Positions 1-6,214 of a DNA stretch of 10,301 nucleotides are shown here, piece after piece. This DNA comes from CAXTTV01 sp964247295. GTDB lineage: Bacteria; Chloroflexota; Ktedonobacteria; Ktedonobacterales; Ktedonobacteraceae. The DNA is taken from contig CAXTTV010000177.1 of assembly GCA_964247295.1 (NCBI GenBank), forward strand, positions 1 through 10,301. Reading direction: 5' to 3'. The translations under genes were made by a program, and so were the position numbers. A model generated the notes under the pieces. The model did no database searches. It saw only the letters and a program-made list of their open reading frames with translations, and was not told the origin of the DNA. Position 1 is the first letter of the stretch. Each line of letters begins with the position of its first letter.

Positions 1-465
1 CATATCATTTGTCAGGTTTTGCGCTCGGGCCAGCCGGGTTAACGAATCCAATAAAATAACGACATCGCGCCCCCGCTCCACCTCGCGGCGCGCATCATTC
101 AGAGCCTTCTCCATGATCCGCCCATGGAGAATCAAAGATTGATCAAAACTAGAGGCATATAATCGAACGTGAGGCCCCTGAACCTCCATTCGCCAGTCCG
201 TGACCTCTTCCGGCCTCTCATCCACCAGACAGATGAAAAGCGCGGCCTCTGGATGCCTTTGAAGCATCGCGGCGGCCACCTGCCGAAGGATCGTCGTCTT
301 CCCGGCCTGGGGCGGCGCGACAATCAACGCTCGCTGCCCAAAACCAATCGGCGCGAAGAGATCAATTATTCTTGGTGCGATCGGAGTCTTCCCAGTTTCC
401 AATTCGATACGACGATTTGGGTGAATAGGGGTAAGTCTCTCAAAGGGAGTGTGTGCTGAAGCCAA
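1..465 (-). CDS. Rho-type transcription terminator ATPase core, partial and N-terminally short
   Basis: The minus-strand frame reads TPFERLTPIHP, then APIGFGQRALIVAPPQAGKTT (Walker A, PPQAGKTT), LVDERPEEVTDW, and a Walker B stretch VVILLDSLTRLARA. This order and spacing are diagnostic of the hexameric RecA-like ATPase of transcription terminator Rho, which translocates on RNA and releases RNA polymerase. The gene leaves the window after Walker B, so the Q- and R-loops and the C-terminus are unseen. The frame is open only back to a TAG at 514-516, and the Rho homology begins at about 450. The N-terminal and cold-shock RNA-binding domains (roughly the first 150 residues in E. coli Rho) are therefore absent from this frame. 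A TTG at 463-465 with GGAG 11 nt upstream is the best visible start. It is either a degraded paralog or a short Rho-like ATPase; a housekeeping Rho would be full length. Confidence 0.75.
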   Translation of the reverse strand, partial: MASAHTPFERLTPIHPNRRIELETGKTPIAPRIIDLFAPIGFGQRALIVAPPQAGKTTILRQVAAAMLQRHPEAALFICLVDERPEEVTDWRMEVQGPHVRLYASSFDQSLILHGRIMEKALNDARREVERGRDVVILLDSLTRLARAQNLTNDM

Positions 466-650
466 TTGTTGCTTACTCCTGAACCTTGTAGCAAACTGCC
501 ATTTCCTCCTACTCTATCATACGTGACCAGATGTAAAAACTCAAAAGCTTTCCCGCTGCTATTAAAGATATGTCCAATCCGCAAAGCACGCGAGCCTAAC
601 CTTCTACAGATGCATTCAAGAAGTCGTTGATCGTATCCAGCGCGTAACAG
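466..650 (-). pseudogene. Possible degenerate Rho RNA-binding-domain remnant, out of frame
   Basis: Directly upstream of the Rho ATPase frame, a different minus-strand frame (open from 650, after a TGA at 651-653) reads RRLGSRALRIGHI and then KAFEFLHLVTYDRVGGNG. The order resembles the Rho cold-shock domain pattern (IRRxxLRxGD followed by a YFALLxVxxVNG-like segment), and it sits where that domain should be. The similarity is by eye and weak, and the charged linker between the two segments is missing. If real, the Rho locus has suffered a frameshift near 450-470 plus a small deletion. It may also be chance resemblance. Confidence 0.3.
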
Positions 651-740
651 TCATACGAACTTTAGGCTCAAACCACCGGACTACGTTGATGAGGAGGTAG
701 AGGAACATCATCAGGCAGAAAAAAACAGCGTAAGTGGTAA

Positions 741-749
741 TGCTACAAT
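741..749 (+). promoter_or_regulatory. Extended -10 promoter for the M20 peptidase gene
   Basis: TGC followed by TACAAT (744-749) is an extended -10 element (TGnTANNAT). No good -35 lies 16-18 nt upstream, where the sequence is A-rich, which is tolerated by extended -10 promoters. The predicted transcript would start near 756 and leave a leader of about 35 nt before the ATG at 791. Confidence 0.4.
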
Positions 750-778
750 AGAAAACAAAGTGTCTGTGCCTACCATTT

Positions 779-783
779 GAGGG
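779..783 (+). promoter_or_regulatory. Ribosome binding site of the M20 peptidase
   Basis: GAGGG lies 7 nt upstream of the ATG at 791. It supports that start over the out-of-frame ATG at 784. Confidence 0.6.
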
Positions 784-790
784 ATGATGT

Positions 791-1966
791 ATGCCTACTT
801 TCGCTCAACAGTTCCTTCCACGCTTCCAGGCTCTTCAACAAGAACTTTTGGATCGCCTCGCGCTTCTTGTAAACATTGACTCCGGTACCAGCCAACAAGA
901 GGGTATTCTCCAGGTGCAAACCCACCTACAAAATTGGCTTCTGGCCCTGGGCTTTGAGGTAACCCTGCATAAGACTGATCGCTTCGGTCCCAATCTGCTG
1001 GCGCGCCTCTCTGGCCATGGGAAAGGCCGCCTGCTTATCGTTGGACATGTAGATACTGTCTATCCACCCGGCTCTGCCTCAATCCAGCCTTTCCAGATCC
1101 GCGTCGATCGTGCCTACGGTCCCGGCGTAACTGATATGAAATCGGGAGTCCTGATGGGCCTCTATGCGCTCCGCTTGCTCCTGGAGGATGGTTTCGATCA
1201 ATTTGAAGAACTGCTGGTCATTTTTAATAATGATGAAGAGGTAAGTTCACCGGGTAGTACTCCTCTGCTACGCGAGATCGCCTCAACGGTAGATGCCGCC
1301 CTGGTATTGGAGCCCTCCCGCTCTTCCGAGTTTGTCACCCTTTCCCGCAAAGGGACCGATAAATATCAACTGGAGGTTACCGGTATCCCCTCGCATTCCG
1401 GTGGCGAGCCCCACAAAGGACGCTCCGCTGTTCTAGAACTTGCTCATAAAATTATTGCGATCCAGAACCTCCATCCCTTGCTACCGGGAACAACGCTGAA
1501 TATCACCCGTCTGAGCAGTAGCGAACTGTTGAATGTCACGCCTGATCAGGCTCGCTGCTGGATATCCGTTCGCGCTTTCACGGCCTCCGCGCTGGAACAG
1601 GCTGCGGACGCTTTAACCCAGGTGGCGGCCCAGAACTTTGTGCCCGGCACACAAACCCGGCTCACTAGAAATCGGGGACGGATTCCTTATATAGAGACGC
1701 CTGAGTTATCGCGCCTCTTTGACATCGCCAGGGCTGAGGCGGCTGCCGTCGACATTCAACTGGAGGGCGAGTGCAAAGGAGGAGTCTCCGATGCCAATAC
1801 TCTGATGGATGTGGGGGTTCCCGCTCTCGATGGCCTCGGTCCCATCGGCACGGGCATGCATGATCTGAACCGCGAATACCTTGACCTGAAGTCACTGGCC
1901 CGACGTGGCGCGCTGCTCGCCGGCTTGATCCAAAGCTTCTGCCTGTCAAAATCTACAGGTCAATAA
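791..1966 (+). CDS. M20 family zinc peptidase, glutamate carboxypeptidase-like
   Basis: This 391-residue protein has the full M20 layout: a catalytic domain, an inserted dimerisation domain (about 187-300), and the return of the catalytic domain. The co-catalytic di-zinc site is intact: His86 and Asp88 in GHVDTV, bridging Asp115 in GPGVTDMKSG, catalytic Glu149 and metal ligand Glu150 in NNDEE, Glu174 in LEPS, and His357 in GTGMHDLN. RKGTDKYQLEVTGIPSHSG opens the dimerisation lid, and GGVSDANTLMDVGVPALDGLGP is typical of the carboxypeptidase G2 branch. The usual reaction is hydrolysis of a C-terminal amino acid, often glutamate, from a peptide or N-acyl substrate; related deacetylases share the fold, so the substrate is not settled. 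There is no signal peptide, so it is cytoplasmic. The start is set by GAGGG 7 nt upstream. Confidence 0.88.
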   Translation: MPTFAQQFLPRFQALQQELLDRLALLVNIDSGTSQQEGILQVQTHLQNWLLALGFEVTLHKTDRFGPNLLARLSGHGKGRLLIVGHVDTVYPPGSASIQPFQIRVDRAYGPGVTDMKSGVLMGLYALRLLLEDGFDQFEELLVIFNNDEEVSSPGSTPLLREIASTVDAALVLEPSRSSEFVTLSRKGTDKYQLEVTGIPSHSGGEPHKGRSAVLELAHKIIAIQNLHPLLPGTTLNITRLSSSELLNVTPDQARCWISVRAFTASALEQAADALTQVAAQNFVPGTQTRLTRNRGRIPYIETPELSRLFDIARAEAAAVDIQLEGECKGGVSDANTLMDVGVPALDGLGPIGTGMHDLNREYLDLKSLARRGALLAGLIQSFCLSKSTGQ

Positions 1967-1969
1967 ACC

Positions 1970-1992
1970 GTCCTCTCGAACAGGACACTTTT
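1970..1992 (+). terminator. Weak hairpin after the M20 gene
   Basis: GTCCT (1970-1974) pairs with AGGAC (1982-1986) across a 7-nt loop, followed by ACTTTT. Five base pairs and a short T run make this at best a weak or attenuating terminator. Confidence 0.22.
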
Positions 1993-2082
1993 AACGCACG
2001 TCATTATATACTTACAAAAAGAAAGTATTAAATTTGACAGGGTAAGTTTCTTCACAGCCCTTGTCACGCTTAAAACAGATCC

Positions 2083-2087
2083 AGGAG
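2083..2087 (+). promoter_or_regulatory. Ribosome binding site deciding the ABC exporter start
   Basis: AGGAG ends 9 nt before the ATG at 2097. The only earlier in-frame start is a TTG at 2061, which has no Shine-Dalgarno-like sequence in front of it, and an in-frame TAA at 2043 closes the frame. The ATG at 2097 is therefore preferred. Confidence 0.6.
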
Positions 2088-2096
2088 CTTTTACTT

Positions 2097-4103
2097 ATGG
2101 GAATGAATGGGATGCGTGGCGGAATGGGCGATCTGGCTTCATACGCGGCTGAACGCAAGAAAAGCGGGCGCAAAAATGATCCCCAGACACTGCGCCGTAT
2201 CGCAAAGTCTTTTAGGCCCTACAAAATACAGGTGGTTCTGGTCCTAATCGCGATCCTCACAACAACGATATTGGGCCTTGTCAATCCTTTAATGATCCGC
2301 CTGGTCTTTGATGAAGGCATCGCCAAACGCGACTTTACCAGGCTTTTACTTTTTTGTGGCATTATGTTTATCACACCAGTGATCTCGGGTATCGTTGGTG
2401 TCGGCCAGACCTACATGAATAATTTAATTGGCCAGAATGTAATGCGCGATTTCCGTAACAATCTGTACAATCACCTGCAACAGATGTCATTGCGCTTCTT
2501 CTCTTCGACCCGTACCGGAGAGATACAGTCCCGGCTCTCCAATGATGTGAGCGGGGTGCAAAATGTGGTAACCGAGACGGGCACCAGCATCGTCTCCAAT
2601 TTGTCGACCACGATCAGCACAATTATCGCGATGCTTATCATCAGCCCGTTGTTGACTTTGGTCTCCCTCTGCCTGATGCCGATCTTTCTCTGGATTACCT
2701 ACAGAGTCGGCAATGTACGCCGCGTCACCAGCAAACAGACCCAGCAAAGTCTGGCTTCGCTTACCGCGATGATGCAGGAGACCCTCTCGGTAAGTGGTAT
2801 CCTTCTCACTAAAACCTATGGTCGTCAGCAGTACGCCTCGAACCGCTTTGAGAAAGAGAACCAGAACCTTACGGACCTGGAGATCCGCCAGCAGATGACT
2901 GGCCGATGGTTTTTTATGCTCATCGGCACATTTTTCTCAATATTGCCTCCGGTCGTCTATCTTATTGCTGGCTGGCAGATTATTCTGCGGGGCGGAGGGC
3001 TGACCTTTGGAGATATTGTCGCCTTTACCACACTTCAGAGCCGTTTGTTCTTCCCCATCGGCCAGCTCTTGAGCATTCAGGTACAGATCCAGGGAGCACT
3101 GGCGCTATTCGATCGCATCTTCGAGTATCTGGACCTGCCGATCGAAATCAAAGATCGAGCCAAAGCACTTCAGCTCAAGCCAGAACAGGTAAAAGGCGAT
3201 ATCAGCTTTGATCATGTGACCTTCTCGTATCGCAAAGGCGAGGCGGAGGAGGAGCAGAGGATGCAGCAGATTGAGGAGAAAGCTGAGATCCGCGAGAATG
3301 GGAATGACCGTACGCCAACACTCGCCAATGGGAAAAGTCAACCTACAGAGGCTGCCCTCACTGCATTGAAACCATTGAACACCTCTGAGGAAGAGGGACA
3401 TCGGATCACACTGAGCGATATCTCGTTTGAGATTAAGCCAGGGCAGCTCGCGGCCCTGGTTGGTCCCAGCGGTGCTGGCAAGACGACAATCACCTATATG
3501 GTCCCTCGCCTTTACGATGTCAACGCGGGTTCCGTAAAGATCGACAACTATGACGTGCGCGATATTGCCCTCTCATCCCTAGGAGAGATTATTGGCATGG
3601 TCACCCAGGAAACCTACCTATTCCACGCTTCGGTCCGCGAGAATCTCTTGTACGCCCGACCCGAGGCCACCGACGACGAGATGATCGCCGCCGCCAAAGC
3701 CGCCGCGATCCACGAACGCATTTTAGAGCTTGATGATGGGTATGACACCATCGTCGGTGAGCGCGGCTACAAGCTCTCAGGCGGCGAGAAACAGAGGATC
3801 GCCATCGCGCGCGTTATTCTCAAAAACCCCCGCGTCCTGATCCTTGACGAAGCTACTAGCGCGCTGGATACACACTCTGAGCGCCTGATCCAGGCCGCCC
3901 TGGAGCCATTGATGAAGGACCGTACGACCATCGCGATCGCCCACCGGCTCTCAACGATTCTGGCCGCCGATATCATCCTGGTCGTAGACCACGGAGAGAT
4001 CGTCGAGCGAGGGACACACACCGAACTGCTTGCCCGAAACGGCCTGTATGCCCGGCTCTACAATGAGCAGTTCTCCTCCGGACAAGTCAAAGTCCAAATA
4101 TAG
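2097..4103 (+). CDS. ABC exporter, fused membrane and ATPase half-transporter (MsbA/MdlB/LmrA-like)
   Basis: This 668-residue half-transporter would act as a dimer in the inner membrane and export a lipid, drug or peptide; the substrate cannot be read from sequence. A cytoplasmic N-terminus leads into a six-helix ABC transmembrane domain: hydrophobic segments at about 45-70, 82-105, 165-182, 183-203, 270-295 and 305-335, and the RFFSSTRTGEIQSRLSNDV coupling region at about 133-151. The nucleotide-binding domain has an A-loop Tyr378 in VTFSYRKGE, Walker A GPSGAGKTT (456-464), Q-loop Gln504 in VTQETYLF, signature LSGGEKQR (560-567), Walker B VLILDEATSALD with catalytic Glu585, and H-loop His616. 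All catalytic residues are present. Oddly, about 55 charged residues (381-435) separate the A-loop from Walker A, where most family members have about 20-25 residues in total. An alternative TTG start at 2061 would add 12 residues. The gap from the M20 gene is 130 nt, so co-transcription is possible but unproven. Confidence 0.9.
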   Translation: MGMNGMRGGMGDLASYAAERKKSGRKNDPQTLRRIAKSFRPYKIQVVLVLIAILTTTILGLVNPLMIRLVFDEGIAKRDFTRLLLFCGIMFITPVISGIVGVGQTYMNNLIGQNVMRDFRNNLYNHLQQMSLRFFSSTRTGEIQSRLSNDVSGVQNVVTETGTSIVSNLSTTISTIIAMLIISPLLTLVSLCLMPIFLWITYRVGNVRRVTSKQTQQSLASLTAMMQETLSVSGILLTKTYGRQQYASNRFEKENQNLTDLEIRQQMTGRWFFMLIGTFFSILPPVVYLIAGWQIILRGGGLTFGDIVAFTTLQSRLFFPIGQLLSIQVQIQGALALFDRIFEYLDLPIEIKDRAKALQLKPEQVKGDISFDHVTFSYRKGEAEEEQRMQQIEEKAEIRENGNDRTPTLANGKSQPTEAALTALKPLNTSEEEGHRITLSDISFEIKPGQLAALVGPSGAGKTTITYMVPRLYDVNAGSVKIDNYDVRDIALSSLGEIIGMVTQETYLFHASVRENLLYARPEATDDEMIAAAKAAAIHERILELDDGYDTIVGERGYKLSGGEKQRIAIARVILKNPRVLILDEATSALDTHSERLIQAALEPLMKDRTTIAIAHRLSTILAADIILVVDHGEIVERGTHTELLARNGLYARLYNEQFSSGQVKVQI

Positions 4104-4127
4104 CAAATAAGCGGGGAAACATACGAA

Positions 4128-4164
4128 AGGGTCTGAGGAATTAACTCCTCAGACCCTCTTTTAT
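4128..4164 (+). terminator. Strong intrinsic terminator between convergent genes
   Basis: AGGGTCTGAGGA (4128-4139) pairs perfectly with TCCTCAGACCCT (4146-4157) over a 6-nt loop, then CTTTTAT follows. This is a 12-bp rho-independent terminator for the plus-strand ABC exporter. It lies 31 nt past the stop of the convergent minus-strand S53 gene. It may end that transcript too, although only a short TTT follows the stem on that strand. Confidence 0.85.
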
Positions 4165-4187
4165 AGTGGTAATGGCTACGGTCAATA

Positions 4188-6062
4188 CTACTTACTGGTA
4201 ATAATGTTGTAGACGTTGGGGGTTCCCAACCCACTCGCCTGATCATAGTTCGGGGTCGCGGGATAGTAGCCGTTGTCACCAATGGTGATGTCGTGCAACT
4301 GATTTTTGTACCCGCTCGCACTATCAAACGGATACAACTTATAGTTGTAGAGACCCAGGCGGCCCTTATGCTGGGTGATGTCCAGAGCAGCAAAGGCGGA
4401 CCAGGCCGGGGAAGAGGCCGAGGTTCCACCAAAGCGGACCCAGCCCGGCTTGCCAAACTCACCGGTTTTGCAGAAAGTATCACCCGGATCGGTGCAGTAA
4501 ACTGAATAACCGGTATCAGGATCAGCAACCAGCGAGATATCCGGATTCTCCCGGCAGACTACACCCGGCTGTTGCCCACAATAGGCTCCACTCTGGCTGT
4601 ACTTATCATCAACAACACCAGGTAAAGGCTTGCTCGTGGCATCAAAGGCGTAATCCGGCTCCGCCCAGATCCGGCTGACACCACCAGCAGACCCTCCAAA
4701 AGTTTTGCAGCCAACCTGATTGGAGTCACACCCACCATTCCAGATGGTCTCTTTCGAGGTGCCAGGATAGCTGGGATTCTGGTTCTTACCAGGATCAAAA
4801 AGGATAGTTCCATGAAACTGTTTGCGGAACGAGGTACCACCAACCGAAGTGATATAAGGCTCGTTATTGGGCTCGCCAATCTGCAACGCCTGATTAGCAG
4901 GCTGATTAGTGACATCCCCAGCGGCACACCCATAGGCTCCGGCGTCACCAGAGGCTGAGAAAAGACTCTGGCCCTGAGCAGCCATCTGTAGGAAGATCTG
5001 GTTCTCGGCCAATCCAATCTGGGAATTCAAGCTATATTCGCATGGAGCCCCCCAGCTTGTGCTGATAACATCGGCCTCGTTATCTTTGGCCATCTGATAA
5101 TACTCGGCCAGAATTCCTATCTCAGTACTAGGAGCGTTATAGACAATGATTTTTTTCGCGCCAGGGGCCAGACCCGCCTGCACCTCAATGTCCAACAGGA
5201 CTTCACCAGCCCCGTCATGATCTTTTGGGCCTCCCAGCACATTACGATCTTCCAGCTTCACATTGGGCAGCTTATACTGCTTCTCGTAGGCAGTGACATC
5301 GCTATGCTTGTAGCCGGAGAGCTCATACAGGGCCATGGTAGCTCCCTGCCCCTTGTTTTTTAGCTTGGTATAAACGGGAGTGGCGTTGTAAATACCCGCT
5401 AGCTGCGAGGGGGTCAGGCCACTCCCCAGAGGCCCACCACCATAAGGCGCATCGGCTTTGCCAGCATGGGGCTTTACCGCGCGGGAAACCAGTGGACGGT
5501 AGTTACTCAGACCAAACACTCCCAGTGTGGTCTTGCTGAGGTTCGCCGGCAACTGAGCATCGCTGCTATTGCCATACTGCACCTCGCCACTAGCCAGACG
5601 GTAGTTGTTAATCCTCGTATGAAACGCCTGCTCCACCTGCCCGGTGCTTCCAGTTGCCATCACAAAAGTGGCATCAGGCGAGGTTGTTAACTTTAATCCC
5701 TGGCCTGTCAGATACTTTTTGGCCGCAGCAACATCGCTGGCGGCAGGTGGGAACTGAACACTGAACTGACTGGACGATATCCATTTATGATATGAGGAGC
5801 TTTTAGGATTATAAAGGTCCTTCAGAAGTTGCTGCTGCTGCTCGGGATGGCTGGTCTTGAGCACCATCCCAACGGTGAGCTGATCCTGGGGACTATGACG
5901 ATCGGTCTGCTGAGCATGTCTGGTCCAGGAAGCAGCGCTCCCCGTCAGCGGACGCGTCCTTAAAGAGGCTGTTGAAGGAAGCGCGAAGGCACTTAACAGG
6001 ATGCTGACCAGGGCCAACAACAACGTGAGGGGCATTAAAAATAAAGCTTTAGTACGAGACAC
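4188..6062 (-). CDS. S53 sedolisin-family acid endopeptidase, intact (array copy A)
   Basis: This predicted secreted pro-peptidase has 624 residues. From the GTG: a Sec signal segment with hydrophobic residues about 6-28 ending ALPSTAS; a pro-kumamolisin activation domain (about 60-190, including LYNPKSSSYHKWISSSQF and GVFGLSNYRP); then the subtilisin-like catalytic domain. The Glu-Asp-Ser triad is intact: Glu287 and Asp291 in GEVLLDIE, and Ser548 in GGTSASSPAW. The oxyanion-hole Asp373 is in SASGDAG. A C-terminal calcium site (LHDITIGDN, then YDQASGLGTPN) is present. Such enzymes cleave proteins at low pH after autocatalytic removal of the prodomain. The start is GTG at 6060-6062, 8 nt after a perfect AGGAGG. 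An upstream ATG at 6117-6119 would add 19 residues that include the ribosome binding site and lacks its own. No copy of the duplicated promoter cassette precedes it; copy B ends 152 nt upstream. Confidence 0.93.
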   Translation of the reverse strand: MSRTKALFLMPLTLLLALVSILLSAFALPSTASLRTRPLTGSAASWTRHAQQTDRHSPQDQLTVGMVLKTSHPEQQQQLLKDLYNPKSSSYHKWISSSQFSVQFPPAASDVAAAKKYLTGQGLKLTTSPDATFVMATGSTGQVEQAFHTRINNYRLASGEVQYGNSSDAQLPANLSKTTLGVFGLSNYRPLVSRAVKPHAGKADAPYGGGPLGSGLTPSQLAGIYNATPVYTKLKNKGQGATMALYELSGYKHSDVTAYEKQYKLPNVKLEDRNVLGGPKDHDGAGEVLLDIEVQAGLAPGAKKIIVYNAPSTEIGILAEYYQMAKDNEADVISTSWGAPCEYSLNSQIGLAENQIFLQMAAQGQSLFSASGDAGAYGCAAGDVTNQPANQALQIGEPNNEPYITSVGGTSFRKQFHGTILFDPGKNQNPSYPGTSKETIWNGGCDSNQVGCKTFGGSAGGVSRIWAEPDYAFDATSKPLPGVVDDKYSQSGAYCGQQPGVVCRENPDISLVADPDTGYSVYCTDPGDTFCKTGEFGKPGWVRFGGTSASSPAWSAFAALDITQHKGRLGLYNYKLYPFDSASGYKNQLHDITIGDNGYYPATPNYDQASGLGTPNVYNIITSK

Positions 6063-6070
6063 GAAATAAT

Positions 6071-6076
6071 CCTCCT
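6071..6076 (-). promoter_or_regulatory. Perfect Shine-Dalgarno setting a GTG start for S53 copy A
   Basis: The minus strand reads AGGAGG, 8 nt before the GTG at 6060-6062. Upstream in-frame ATGs at 6081-6083 and 6117-6119 lack such a site. The same arrangement precedes copy B, and the conserved signal sequence begins right at this GTG. Confidence 0.75.
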
Positions 6077-6152
6077 GGTTCATACATTCAAAACAGAAAT
6101 CATTTAAGAATACAAACATAAAAATTATTAGCTTTAAAATGAGTATGGATAG

Positions 6153-6191
6153 AGAAACGGACCCAGGGAAGTAATTCTCGGGCCCGCTTCT
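6153..6191 (-). terminator. Hairpin between S53 copies B and A
   Basis: On the minus strand, AGAAGCGGGCCC (6191-6180) pairs with GGGTCCGTTTCT (6164-6153) over 12 positions, two of them G-U, with a 16-nt loop. It lies 24 nt past the copy B stop. The U-rich tract falls inside the 3' arm rather than after it, so termination may be partial, leaving read-through into copy A possible. Confidence 0.5.
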
Positions 6192-6214
6192 TTCTAGTGA
6201 GTTATAAGACAGTC

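Noticed and set aside
169..459. Plus-strand open frame opposite the Rho ATPase
   Set aside because: It is the antisense of a strongly conserved ATPase segment, has no ribosome binding site and shows no protein family pattern.
2034..2039. TTGACA as a -35 box for the ABC exporter
   Set aside because: No TATAAT-like hexamer lies 16-18 nt downstream, where the sequence is GC-rich around 2056-2063. TATACT at 2007-2012 also lacks a good partner, so I do not call a promoter here.
791..4103. M20 peptidase and ABC exporter as a dedicated peptide-processing export operon
   Set aside because: The genes share strand but are 130 nt apart with a weak hairpin between them, and the exporter lacks a C39-type peptidase domain or a nearby precursor peptide. 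No functional link can be shown.
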